DNA from: JASMTM01 sp964441735
GTDB lineage: Bacteria; Thermotogota; Thermotogae; Petrotogales; Kosmotogaceae
Assembly: GCA_964441735.1 (NCBI GenBank)
Contig: CAYTVB010000011.1
Location: 1-54,275 of the forward strand
DNA length: 54,275 bases
Reading direction: 5' to 3'
The notes under the pieces are model-generated. The model was not told the origin of the DNA. It did not search any database and was given only the letters and a program-made list of their open reading frames with translations. Shown here one piece after another: positions 26,549 through 35,315 of the stretch (positions within the stretch are counted from its first letter, which is position 1; the number at the start of each line of letters is the position of its first letter). The translations under genes were made by a program, and so were the position numbers.

Positions 26549-27718
26549 ATGGTAGAAAATACAAAAAAGGAAATAGCAAATAATGTCGATAGTATTGCTG
26601 ATGACCTTATTGAGTTAAGTAAAAGACTTAAAGAAAACCCTGAAATAGGATTTGAAGAGTATAAAGCTCAGAAATGGTTAACAGAATTTCTCAAACAGAA
26701 AGGATTTAATGTTGAAAAAGGTATAGCCAGTCTCGAAACGTCCTTCAGAGCTCGCTATATTTGTGGAAATGGTGGACCAAAAATCGCTTTTTTGTGTGAG
26801 TATGATGCTTTACCGGAGATAGGGCATGGATGTGGACATAATCTCATTGCCCCCTCAAGTATTGGAGCAGCGGTGGCACTTTCAACCATAAAAGAGCTTT
26901 CTGCTGAGCTGCTGGTAATTGGTTGTCCCGGAGAGGAAAACGGTGGGGGAAAAGTAACACTTGCTGAAAAAGGTGTTTTTGAAGAGGTAGATGTTGCTAT
27001 GATGGTTCATCCTGCAACAGTTAATCTAACTTATTCAACCTCTTTGGCCCTTGATGCAATTGAATTTACATACAAAGGACAAACTGCTCACGCTTCTTCT
27101 ATCCCTGAAAAGGGAATAAACGCTTTAGATAGCGTTATTTTCCTGTTCAATGGACTGAACGCATTAAGACAGCATTTGAAGGACGATGTCAGAATACACG
27201 GAATTATATCTGAAGGAGGAAAAGCACCAAATGTAGTACCGGATAAAGCAGTAGCAAGATTCTATTTCAGAGCAAAGGAACGAAGTTATCTGGATGAAAC
27301 AGTAAAAAAAGCCTGTAACGTGGCAAGAGGCGCGGCTTTTATGACTGGCGCAGAAGTATCCTGGAAAAAATTTGAGCTTTCCAATGATAATTTGAACCCA
27401 AATAAGAAACTTGCAGAAGTGTTTGAAGAAAACCTGAAGAAAATCGGCATTAATGATATTGTGCCGCCTCATGATGGTGGTGGTTCCACAGATATGGGCA
27501 ACGTTAGCCAGGTTGTTCCCGCCATTCACCCTTACATTGCAATAGGTGAAGAAGATGAATTTATTTCTCATTCCAGAGAATTTGCCGATGCAACCGTTGC
27601 ACAAAGAGGACAACAAGAATTGATAAATGCAGCAAAAACTATGGCATTAACTGCTTTTGATGTTGCATCAGACAAAGAATTATTGGGAGAAATTCAAAAA
27701 GAATTCAGGGAGGGATAA
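26549..27718 (+). CDS. M20-family amidohydrolase/peptidase
   Basis: A 389-aa zinc- or manganese-dependent hydrolase of the M20D group (N-acyl-amino-acid amidohydrolases, AbgB-like). Metal-site segments are CEYDALPEIGHGCGHN, GCPGEENGGGK and MMVHPA, and a late histidine lies in EFISHSREFADA. The start at 26549 has AGGAG 8 nt upstream. It lies between a peptide-type importer and hypA, and probably cleaves an imported amide compound. Confidence 0.88.
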   Translation: MVENTKKEIANNVDSIADDLIELSKRLKENPEIGFEEYKAQKWLTEFLKQKGFNVEKGIASLETSFRARYICGNGGPKIAFLCEYDALPEIGHGCGHNLIAPSSIGAAVALSTIKELSAELLVIGCPGEENGGGKVTLAEKGVFEEVDVAMMVHPATVNLTYSTSLALDAIEFTYKGQTAHASSIPEKGINALDSVIFLFNGLNALRQHLKDDVRIHGIISEGGKAPNVVPDKAVARFYFRAKERSYLDETVKKACNVARGAAFMTGAEVSWKKFELSNDNLNPNKKLAEVFEENLKKIGINDIVPPHDGGGSTDMGNVSQVVPAIHPYIAIGEEDEFISHSREFADATVAQRGQQELINAAKTMALTAFDVASDKELLGEIQKEFREG

Positions 27719-27720
27719 TT

Positions 27721-28074
27721 GTGCACCATGAATTGTCAATTGCTGAACGTGTAAAGATTTTTCTCGAAAACAATTTCACCAGGGATCAGGTTAAGGATAT
27801 CAAGAAAATTGATATTGGAATTGGCAAATTGGTAATGGCAAATAAGGATAACATTCGGGGTGCGTTTGACATGCTCAAAAAAGACTCGGTATTTGAAGAC
27901 GTAGAAATAGATTTTATTACCGATGAGTTAAGATATGAATGCAAACAATGTGGAAAGAAATTTTCATCCTCCGATTACGAACTTCATTGTCCTGAATGTG
28001 GCGGAAATCTCAAAGTATTGACAGGAGAAGAGATCTACATAAAAAATGTTGATCGTTTATCACAGAAAGAATAA
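27721..28074 (+). CDS. hypA: Hydrogenase nickel-insertion protein HypA
   Basis: A 117-aa nickel chaperone. It begins MHHELSIAERV (GTG start 6 nt after GGGAGGG). The family normally begins MHELS, with His2 as nickel ligand, so one extra histidine follows here. The zinc domain is CKQCGKKF followed by CPECGG, and the C-terminal GEEIYIKNV is typical. It is separated from hypFCDE by the transporter operon and follows the M20 gene by 2 nt. HypB, its usual GTPase partner, is not in the window. Confidence 0.88.
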   Translation: MHHELSIAERVKIFLENNFTRDQVKDIKKIDIGIGKLVMANKDNIRGAFDMLKKDSVFEDVEIDFITDELRYECKQCGKKFSSSDYELHCPECGGNLKVLTGEEIYIKNVDRLSQKE

Positions 28075-28112
28075 GACAGATTTATTAAATTAACTCGTGA
28101 ACCAGTATCTCT

Positions 28113-29135
28113 TCAAAATGTTTTTAGCAGTTCCTTGTTATATAGCGGATAACTGCATTTTTGAGTTTCATTTAAATATTTAGCTGCTCTGTTATACACT
28201 TTAAAATAATTCATTGGAGATGTTACCAGATTTACTATTTCACTATCTCCATTAAATTTGTATATTGCTTCTACTGTTTTTATGCCAACAGTATTTATTG
28301 CTCCAAAGTCTTTTTTCATGTGTTTGGACGCCCAATCATACATCTTACTTTTATCCATTTCTCCCTTCATAATTAACAACATCACATCGTTAATTTCCTC
28401 AAAATACTCTTTCCATCTGGCAATGTCGTTTTGATAGCTATCAATTTCCTCATAGCCCGTTATACCATTATCAGGATTTCCACCGACACAGTAATAAGCG
28501 ATCCCCTCTCCTGTAATTCCTCCGACCAATTCAAGCAATACTTTACTGTTTGCCGATAATTTTTTTGATTTCATAATTTCTTCTAAAAACCTGTTAAATA
28601 CAATGTGATGAAGTTCGTGAGCGATGGTTGAAGAAACCTTATCAATTGACTTTGATATATGCTCAAGGTCAAGTGTGATATCCTGGCCTATGTAATAACC
28701 ACCACTGTATCCGGTAAAAACAATAAAAACCTTTGGCTTGAAATCAATATTTCCCGGTAAAAAACGATTTAATTTTGCTTTTGAAAAGGCAACTATCTCT
28801 TTTTCCTTTTCTTTGATTCGTTCAAGAGTCTTAATGAATTTCTCATGTTTCACAATTTTTTTTCTCAAATTCTTATGCACTTTCTCGAGAAATTTCTTTT
28901 CATGCGAATAATTATCATTTCCAAGATTATCAACAACCTCAATAAAATCCTCTTTCTTTATTTCAGCGTTTAACCCTTCAGGTCTATTGTAATGAGTTAC
29001 CATTTGATCCATTACTTCGTGATCAAACAGTTCTTCAACGGTTTCTGTTTCTGGCTTTCCCTGTGAGTTTATCTCACTAAATATTTTCAAATACTTTTCT
29101 GCAGACTCATAGTTTATCGTCACATCTAAATCCAT
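28113..29135 (-). CDS. Putative zinc metallopeptidase (HELHH gluzincin-like)
   Basis: A 340-aa protein without a signal peptide. The zinc site is IAHELHH at residues 171-177, and GEGIAYY near 210 may give the third ligand, as in gluzincins and DUF2268/DUF5700-type proteins. The N-terminal third is charged and helical. No substrate can be named. It is convergent with hypA and divergent from a small HTH gene. A strong GGGAGG site precedes the start. Confidence 0.7.
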   Translation of the reverse strand: MDLDVTINYESAEKYLKIFSEINSQGKPETETVEELFDHEVMDQMVTHYNRPEGLNAEIKKEDFIEVVDNLGNDNYSHEKKFLEKVHKNLRKKIVKHEKFIKTLERIKEKEKEIVAFSKAKLNRFLPGNIDFKPKVFIVFTGYSGGYYIGQDITLDLEHISKSIDKVSSTIAHELHHIVFNRFLEEIMKSKKLSANSKVLLELVGGITGEGIAYYCVGGNPDNGITGYEEIDSYQNDIARWKEYFEEINDVMLLIMKGEMDKSKMYDWASKHMKKDFGAINTVGIKTVEAIYKFNGDSEIVNLVTSPMNYFKVYNRAAKYLNETQKCSYPLYNKELLKTF

Positions 29136-29217
29136 AAAAAACCTCCCTAGAAAACAGACAGATATATTTCAATTATATATGTTCAAAGACAATGTAAACG
29201 TTAATTTTTGCAAATTG

Positions 29218-29231
29218 TTAACTATAGTTAA
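29218..29231. promoter_or_regulatory. 14-bp palindrome in a divergent intergenic region
   Basis: TTAACTATAGTTAA is a perfect palindrome midway between the metallopeptidase start and the HTH gene start. It is a candidate operator for both genes. Confidence 0.4.
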
Positions 29232-29271
29232 TTATGTTTATTTGTGAAAGACGATGAATTATGATACGCTA

Positions 29272-29286
29272 TATTTGTAGCAAATA
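29272..29286. promoter_or_regulatory. Inverted repeat just upstream of the HTH gene
   Basis: TATTTG (29272-29277) and CAAATA (29281-29286) flank TAG, a perfect 6-3-6 inverted repeat ending 23 nt before the ATG. It may be an autoregulatory operator of the HTH protein. Confidence 0.35.
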
Positions 29287-29309
29287 ATGTAGCATGGAGG
29301 AACCAGAAA

Positions 29310-29651
29310 ATGAAAAAGAAGGAGAAACAGATAACCAAAAATGAGCGAAAAGAATTAATAAATTCCGTTGAAGAAGCAATTCAAACTCTAACAGAAGAAG
29401 GAAAGAAAGTTGATTTTTCCGAAGTTGCATCTAAATTGGGCGTGGCAAGATCAACGCTTTATAGAAATCCCACTGTTAGAAGCAAAATTATCTCTGCAAG
29501 AAATGAAATGAAAACACGTGGAGATATCTTACTCGACCTGGAAAAAAGACTATATATGATGGAAAACAAACTGGAAAAAATTGAAGTGACTACAAATAAG
29601 AATAAAAAAAGGTTGGACAAAGTAGAAAGAAAATTATGTAGAAAACATTAA
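29310..29651 (+). CDS. Small helix-turn-helix/coiled-coil protein (DUF6262/TnpC-like)
   Basis: A 113-aa basic protein. Residues about 35-60 (VDFSEVASKLGVARSTLYRNP) form a helix-turn-helix resembling the DUF6262 family, which includes TnpC of Tn554-type transposons. Residues about 75-110 form a charged coiled coil with repeated lysines. No transposase or transposon end is nearby, so here it more likely acts as a DNA-binding regulator or accessory protein. It lies 58 nt before proX on the same strand. GGAGG precedes the start. Confidence 0.65.
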   Translation: MKKKEKQITKNERKELINSVEEAIQTLTEEGKKVDFSEVASKLGVARSTLYRNPTVRSKIISARNEMKTRGDILLDLEKRLYMMENKLEKIEVTTNKNKKRLDKVERKLCRKH

Positions 29652-29709
29652 CTTCGAATTTTTCAGTATTATTTTAGCGAAATACAATTATTATAAGGAG
29701 GTAGTTGTT

Positions 29710-30714
29710 ATGAAAAAGCTTTTAAGTATCAAAAAGCTCGTTGTTGTTTTTGCTTTATTTTTATTGATTTCAGTTTCATTGAGCGCAACGACCATAAGGT
29801 TTATTGATTTTTCCTGGGATAGTGTCCTTGTTCACAACAGAATAGCAGGTTATATCATAGAGCATGCCTATGGTTACGATATAGACTATGGTTTTTTCCA
29901 GACTATACCTGGATTACTTGGTATAAGAAGGGGAGATTACGATGCTTCAATGGAGTTATGGGTAGACAATATTAGAGAAAGCTACATTGATGCATTAGCA
30001 GATAATGAGATTATCGATCTTGGTTCAAACTTCCAGGACGCTCCTCAGGGCTGGTATGTTCCAACATATGTAATAGAAGGAGATCCAGAAAGAGGAATAG
30101 AACCAATGGCTCCCGACTTAAAATCAGTAACCGATCTAGAAAAATACTGGGAATTATTTAAAGATCCAGAACAACCCAATAAAGGAAGATTATACAATGG
30201 TCCCGTTGGATGGGTTGTTCATGATATCAATCTCGAAAAACTGAAAGCTTACGGGCTTGATGATACATTCACATCCTTTGATCCGGGTTCTCAGGCATCA
30301 CTGGCTACTGCCATTATGAGTGCGTACAAAAAAGGCGATCCCATACTTGTATATTACTGGGAACCTACATGGATAATGGGTTTACTTGATATGACCAAAC
30401 TGGAAGAGCCAGAGTTTGATGAAGAAATCTGGAGTGATAATCGTGCCTGTGAATTTCCTCCTTCCAAAGTACATATCGCTGTTTCAACCAAGATGTTAGA
30501 TAAGGCACCTGAATTGCTGACCTTACTTGCAAATTACAGTACAACCCTTGATCAGACTAATAATATGCTTGCTTACATGCAGGAAAATGATTCCACAGCT
30601 GAAGAAACAGCCATATGGTTTTTAAAGAACTACAGATATATTTGGGAAGACTGGTTTCCAGCAAAAAACGAAGAGCTTATTGAAAATGTTGTAGAAGCTC
30701 TGGAAAGGGAGTAA
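29710..30714 (+). CDS. proX: Glycine betaine/proline-type ABC transporter binding protein
   Basis: A 334-aa OpuAC-domain binding protein with a signal peptide ending near SLSA (residues 23-26). Aromatic residues of the expected quaternary-ammonium cage are seen in FSWDS, MELWVDN and YYWEPTW. It is followed by its ATPase and permease genes and supplies osmoprotectants such as glycine betaine. AAGGAGG precedes the start. Confidence 0.88.
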   Translation: MKKLLSIKKLVVVFALFLLISVSLSATTIRFIDFSWDSVLVHNRIAGYIIEHAYGYDIDYGFFQTIPGLLGIRRGDYDASMELWVDNIRESYIDALADNEIIDLGSNFQDAPQGWYVPTYVIEGDPERGIEPMAPDLKSVTDLEKYWELFKDPEQPNKGRLYNGPVGWVVHDINLEKLKAYGLDDTFTSFDPGSQASLATAIMSAYKKGDPILVYYWEPTWIMGLLDMTKLEEPEFDEEIWSDNRACEFPPSKVHIAVSTKMLDKAPELLTLLANYSTTLDQTNNMLAYMQENDSTAEETAIWFLKNYRYIWEDWFPAKNEELIENVVEALERE

Positions 30715-30720
30715 AACATC

Positions 30721-31602
30721 TTGTCCACAGCTATCAAGGTCAGAAATCTCTGGAAAATTTATTCAGATATTCATGACAGGGGTATCGATGTTGAAGACGA
30801 AGAATTAATTGAAAAAATTGAAAAAATGGATGAACCGGTAATCGCTGTGAGGGATGTCAGCCTTAAAGTCAGAGAAGGCGAAGTCTTTGTGATAATGGGC
30901 TTATCGGGTAGCGGAAAATCGACATTAATTCGCTGCCTGCTAAGATTGCTGGAACCAACTTCAGGTGAAATTGAAATTGATGATTACATAGTCACGGATT
31001 TAAGTGATGATGAGCTTATAAGCTTTAGGCGCAAAGAGGTAGCCATGGTTTTCCAGCATTATGGTCTTCTTCCACACAGAACAGTCAGAGAGAATGTTGA
31101 ATTTGGATTGAAGATCAGGGGCGAGGACAAAGAAAGCAGAAAAAGAAGAGCACTGGAAGCAATTGAAAGAGTCGGACTGAAAGGTTGGGAAGAAAATCAT
31201 CCCAGTGCGCTAAGTGGTGGAATGAGACAGAGAGTTGGCATTGCAAGGGCGCTTGTTATGGACACGCCTATTCTTTTAATGGACGAACCCTTCAGTGGTC
31301 TTGACCCACTTATACGAAGAGAGATGCAGGATGAATTAATCCGGCTTCAGGAAGAGATGCACAAAACAATTTTCTTCGTTACACACGATCTTAATGAAGC
31401 TATAAGACTGGGAGATAGAATCGCAATAATGAAAGAAGGAGACATTGTTCAAACGGGTAATATTCACGAAATTGTCAAAAATCCAGCGGATGATTATGTG
31501 AAGAAGTTTGTTCAGGACGTAAAACGTCAAATTACTGAAGATTTAGATTCAGATGATGACAATAACAATAATGAAAAGAAGGCGATAACCGATGTTTCCT
31601 GA
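30721..31602 (+). CDS. proV: Glycine betaine/proline-type ABC transporter ATPase
   Basis: A 293-aa ATPase with Walker A GLSGSGKSTL, signature LSGGMRQR and Walker B LLMDEPFSGLDP. The acidic segment between the first strand and Walker A is typical of ProV proteins. The C-terminal CBS pair that senses ionic strength in OpuA is missing; a short Asp/Asn-rich tail takes its place. It starts with TTG after GGGAG and overlaps proW. Confidence 0.9.
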   Translation: MSTAIKVRNLWKIYSDIHDRGIDVEDEELIEKIEKMDEPVIAVRDVSLKVREGEVFVIMGLSGSGKSTLIRCLLRLLEPTSGEIEIDDYIVTDLSDDELISFRRKEVAMVFQHYGLLPHRTVRENVEFGLKIRGEDKESRKRRALEAIERVGLKGWEENHPSALSGGMRQRVGIARALVMDTPILLMDEPFSGLDPLIRREMQDELIRLQEEMHKTIFFVTHDLNEAIRLGDRIAIMKEGDIVQTGNIHEIVKNPADDYVKKFVQDVKRQITEDLDSDDDNNNNEKKAITDVS

Positions 31603-32443
31603 GGCACTGGAATTTCATGTTGCAAAATATGTAAATGATTTTATCGATTGGCTGGTAACCAATGGTAGCATTGTATTTGAAACAATATCATCGGTTATTC
31701 TATCTCTACTGCTCTCTGTTCATAATTTGCTAAACAGTACACCCTGGTGGGTAATTATCGGTATCGTGGTATTTGTAGCCTGGCTGGCAACAAAGAAAAT
31801 TGGACTTCCTGTAGTACTTGGAGCACTACTAATATTGATAGGAGTATTCGGTCTATGGACACTGGCAATGGAGACTCTTGCGCTGGTTATTACTGCGGTG
31901 GTCTTTTCAATAGCTATCGGTATCCCACTCGGTGTTCTAATGGCCCAGTTCGATAGATTTGCCACAATATTAAAGCCTTTTCTCGATGCAATGCAGACTA
32001 TGCCAAGTTTTGTTCATCTTATTCCAGCAATGATGCTTTTTGGACTAGGAAAAGTTCCAGCGGTACTTGCCACCATGATATACGCAATACCTCCGGTCAT
32101 CAGACTAACCAACCTGGGTATCAGACAGGTACCAAAGCAGGTTCAGGAAGCTGCTAAAGCATATGGTGCAACAAATAAGCAGTTATTACGGGAAGTAAGG
32201 TTGCCGCTTGCTTTGCCAACCATACTGGCAGGTGTCAATCAAACCACTATGATGGCGCTGGCTATGGTTGTAATAGCTTCCATGATAGGTGCAAGAGGAC
32301 TTGGACAGGAAGTCTTATTGGCAATAAATCGTGTTGATGTTGGCAGAGGTTTTGAAGCAGGCATCAGTATCGTTATTCTGGCAATAGTAATTGACAGAAT
32401 TACCCAGGGTATAGCAAAACGCTGGCAACCACCCAAATCATAA
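31592..32443 (+). CDS. proW: Glycine betaine/proline-type ABC transporter permease
   Basis: A 283-aa permease with about seven helices. It has the ProW segments LDAMQTMPSFVHLIPAMMLFGLGKVPAVLA and the EAA loop QEAAKAYGATNKQLLREVRLPLALP (given in outline). It overlaps proV by 11 nt and ends 13 nt before a convergent gene. Confidence 0.92.
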   Translation: MFPEALEFHVAKYVNDFIDWLVTNGSIVFETISSVILSLLLSVHNLLNSTPWWVIIGIVVFVAWLATKKIGLPVVLGALLILIGVFGLWTLAMETLALVITAVVFSIAIGIPLGVLMAQFDRFATILKPFLDAMQTMPSFVHLIPAMMLFGLGKVPAVLATMIYAIPPVIRLTNLGIRQVPKQVQEAAKAYGATNKQLLREVRLPLALPTILAGVNQTTMMALAMVVIASMIGARGLGQEVLLAINRVDVGRGFEAGISIVILAIVIDRITQGIAKRWQPPKS

Positions 32444-32456
32444 GGTTTTTAGAACT

Positions 32457-33218
32457 CTAAACATTTAATTTGTTTACACTTAAGGGAATATAATTCCCGT
32501 CTTCACAATAGAACAATTCTTTGATATCTAAAGTATTTAATATTTTAAGGGCTTCTCTGAAGCCCTTTCCAATTTCTTCTTTTTGGTGTGAATCGGACCC
32601 AACAGTTAGATATCTTCCGCCAAAGTCAATGTAGCGTTTTATAATCCAGGGTTGTGGATGTACTTCTTTAACATCGTTTCTGAGTCCGGACGTATTTATT
32701 TCGAGTCCTATATTGTACTTAACAAGTGTTAAAAGCAGCTCTTCAAGCATCGGAGATGGTGTTAAAGGAGTGCTGTCTGGAATATATCTTCTTAAAAAAT
32801 CAAGATGACCAAAGAAACCCGGATATCTTAATGTTTTAACAGCTCCAATAGATTCTTCAAGATATGGGAGCCACATACTAGTACCACCTGAAAAATCATC
32901 CATTCCCGGATACTGATGTACTGAATAAATAAAATAATCAAAAGCGCCATTCAGAATATTGTTATCTGTGTAACTTTGAATACCCAGTTCGAGTCCCTTT
33001 AGTAATTTAACAGGAGTGTTACTGTTAAGCTTTTCTATCTCTTCGAGGTAAAGAAGGGGATCACCAAAATTAGTGGTGTAATTATATGAAAGGTCCAGAT
33101 CATAATGATCCGCAATTCCGATTATTTTTAGTTCAGTATTTTTCGCAAATTCCATAACATCCTGCATTGAATCACTTGCATCCGGTGAAAAATTTGTATG
33201 AACATGAAGGTCAAGCAT
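32457..33218 (-). CDS. PHP-domain phosphatase, histidinol-phosphatase (HisK/HisJ) type
   Basis: A 253-aa PHP-family metal-dependent phosphoesterase. The four PHP motifs are visible: DLHVHTNFSPD, GIADHYDL, FGHLDFLRRY and VGSDSHQKEEIG. It may hydrolyse L-histidinol phosphate, but no other his gene is in the window, so another phosphate ester is equally possible. GGGTGG precedes the start. Confidence 0.8.
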   Translation of the reverse strand: MLDLHVHTNFSPDASDSMQDVMEFAKNTELKIIGIADHYDLDLSYNYTTNFGDPLLYLEEIEKLNSNTPVKLLKGLELGIQSYTDNNILNGAFDYFIYSVHQYPGMDDFSGGTSMWLPYLEESIGAVKTLRYPGFFGHLDFLRRYIPDSTPLTPSPMLEELLLTLVKYNIGLEINTSGLRNDVKEVHPQPWIIKRYIDFGGRYLTVGSDSHQKEEIGKGFREALKILNTLDIKELFYCEDGNYIPLSVNKLNV

Positions 33219-33245
33219 CTAAACCACCCAAATTATTATATTGAA

Positions 33246-34889
33246 TCAATGAATAAATCTATTCTTACCCTCATACTTTGCTCTGTAGAGAAGTGAATCT
33301 GCTTTTTTAACTAATTCTGTTATGCTTTCTCCGGACCACTGAACAATACCACCGCTCAAGGTCACTTTGCAATCGATGTTGTAATCGGTAGAAGCCAATT
33401 CTTTTTTTATCCTTTCACAAACCTGTACAGCGCTTGAAAGCTTTGTTCTGGGGAACAAAAGTAAAAATTCTTCGCCCCCATAACGAAACGCCATGTCGAC
33501 TTCTCTAATACTACTCATTATTGTTTTCACAATAATTCTTAGCACTTTATCACCAATTTGATGTCCAAAGGTATCATTGATTTTCTTGAAATCGTCAAGA
33601 TCAAAAAGCGCTAGTGAAAAGGACTCATCGTATCTTCTGGATCTCTTTATTTCATCTTTAAGCTTTTCATTCATGTATTTATGGTTGAATAATCCTGTAA
33701 GGCTATCCTTTATCGATTTGTCCTTTAACAGTTTGTTTGCTCTTTTTAAGCGTTTCTCAGCTCTTTCCAGCATTTCGTTCTGTCTGTTAATTTTTTCATT
33801 AATCTTCATCAGTTCAAAATGTTTTTCTCTATAAAACTCAGCTTCCTTTATTTTTCCTTTTCTTTCGTACTTATCCTCTATCATGGCCACATTTTTCTTC
33901 AGATTTTCCCTGTAAATCTTTTCTTTCAATCTATCATGATGTTTATGATATTCCAGTGCTGCTTTATAATCCCCAAGCTTTTCGTAAGATTCTGATATAA
34001 ACAATGCAATATCACCGGCCATTGAATTAAGTGACTTTTCTTCCGCCATTTCCAGACCCTGCTTGAGTATTTCTATGGCCTTATCATAATCACCTTTAAA
34101 CATGAAATGCTTTCCCCATTCTCTTTTTGAAAAAGCCATCGCTTCAGGATTTCTAATTTCCTTTGCCATTTCTTCTGCTTCGAACAATAATTCTTCAGCT
34201 TTGTTATATTCATTTTTTTCATCGCACATATCAGCTATGTTATGAAGACTGGTTATAATCTTTCTTTTATCACCTAGTTTTTTCTTTATCTCAAGAGCTT
34301 TATAAAAATACTCTATGGATTCATCAGCCTTATTCAAACGAGCAGAAATAATACCCATATTATTGAGACTTGACGCCAAACTTGTTTTGTTACCATTCTT
34401 TTGAGCCTGTTTGATTGCTTGCTTAAAAAATTCTTCAGATTTTTTATCGTTACCAAGTTCAGCGTACATTATTCCGATATTGGATATAAGACTGGAATCA
34501 ACTTCAGAATCATCTACCTCACGAAAGATCGAAAGCGATTCTATCAAACAATTCAACGCAGTATCCACATTTCCAAGTTGCCATTCTGATAATCCCTTTT
34601 TATTAAGTACTCTAGCGTATGTTAATCTGTCGTTGTTTTTTTCACACATTTCCATAAGGGTATCGCAATTTTCAGATGCTTTTTCATATTCGCTGGTATC
34701 TATATAAAGTTGTATTAGATTGTTTAAAGCATCTATTTCACCTTCAATGAATCCCTGTTTACTGGATAGTAAAAACGCTTCATGTACATGTTTTAGTTTA
34801 TTTTCAAATTTTTCACCAGATTCTCTTTGTGACTTTTGCAGTAAAGCTTTTATATATCCTTTTTGATTTTTGGCGCTATCATTTTCCAT
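33246..34889 (-). CDS. TPR-repeat diguanylate cyclase (GGDEF)
   Basis: A 547-aa soluble protein. Residues about 1-330 form eight or more TPR-like repeats, residues about 330-390 a coiled coil, and the C-terminal 160 residues a GGDEF domain. The active site reads YGGEEFLLLFPR, and an inhibitory RxxD site (REVD) lies at the usual five-residue distance before it. It should make cyclic di-GMP with product inhibition. There is no membrane anchor or receiver domain; input probably comes through TPR protein contacts. Confidence 0.9.
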   Translation of the reverse strand: MENDSAKNQKGYIKALLQKSQRESGEKFENKLKHVHEAFLLSSKQGFIEGEIDALNNLIQLYIDTSEYEKASENCDTLMEMCEKNNDRLTYARVLNKKGLSEWQLGNVDTALNCLIESLSIFREVDDSEVDSSLISNIGIMYAELGNDKKSEEFFKQAIKQAQKNGNKTSLASSLNNMGIISARLNKADESIEYFYKALEIKKKLGDKRKIITSLHNIADMCDEKNEYNKAEELLFEAEEMAKEIRNPEAMAFSKREWGKHFMFKGDYDKAIEILKQGLEMAEEKSLNSMAGDIALFISESYEKLGDYKAALEYHKHHDRLKEKIYRENLKKNVAMIEDKYERKGKIKEAEFYREKHFELMKINEKINRQNEMLERAEKRLKRANKLLKDKSIKDSLTGLFNHKYMNEKLKDEIKRSRRYDESFSLALFDLDDFKKINDTFGHQIGDKVLRIIVKTIMSSIREVDMAFRYGGEEFLLLFPRTKLSSAVQVCERIKKELASTDYNIDCKVTLSGGIVQWSGESITELVKKADSLLYRAKYEGKNRFIH

Positions 34890-35083
34890 TTTTATCTCCC
34901 TTCATAATGAAGCCTTATTACTACTTTGTAACTTTTCTAAAATTATAGCATTATATAATACCTATAAAATTGAATTTTAAGTATGTTATCTTCAATGAAA
35001 AGACAAAATTTTAGAACTTTTATGAAAAATGTATATATCTGAATCATGCTTAATTCTTTTGTATGAAGAAAAAGCTAAAATGG

Positions 35084-35089
35084 TAAAAT
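35084..35089 (+). promoter_or_regulatory. Extended -10 promoter with a very short leader
   Basis: TGG followed by TAAAAT (35084-35089) matches an extended -10 element. TTGTAT 19 nt upstream is a possible -35. Transcription would start near 35096, only about 13 nt before the ATG at 35109. Confidence 0.4.
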
Positions 35090-35108
35090 CTTTAGAGGAG
35101 GGATGTTC

Positions 35109-35315
35109 ATGGTAGAATTCCTGGCTGTTATTGGTGCGCTGGCTTTACTTTTTCTTGCAATAAAAGCATTTCCAGCGATAGTATCCATCTTAATGGGATT
35201 GGGCGTTATTGCAGTAGTGGTCCTTATCTTTCTGGGATTGCTAATTTTCCTGCTTCCTGTATTAATAGTCATGGGTATTATTGTACTGATTGCACGACTT
35301 GTAAATCCAGGATGA
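35109..35315 (+). CDS. Small hydrophobic membrane protein
   Basis: A 68-aa protein made almost wholly of two or three transmembrane segments; function unknown. The ATG at 35109 is chosen because GAGGAGGG lies 6 nt upstream; an ATG at 35103 sits too close to it. The stop overlaps the start of the nitrilase-like gene as ATGA, so the two are probably translationally coupled. Confidence 0.65.
   Translation: MVEFLAVIGALALLFLAIKAFPAIVSILMGLGVIAVVVLIFLGLLIFLLPVLIVMGIIVLIARLVNPG

Noticed and set aside
29310..29651. A Tn554-like transposon around the TnpC-like gene
   Set aside because: No tyrosine recombinase, terminal repeats or cargo genes are seen on either side.
32444..32470. Small inverted repeat TTTAGA/TCTAAA between convergent proW and the PHP gene
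   Set aside because: The 6-bp arms are AT-rich with almost no loop, too weak to call a terminator.
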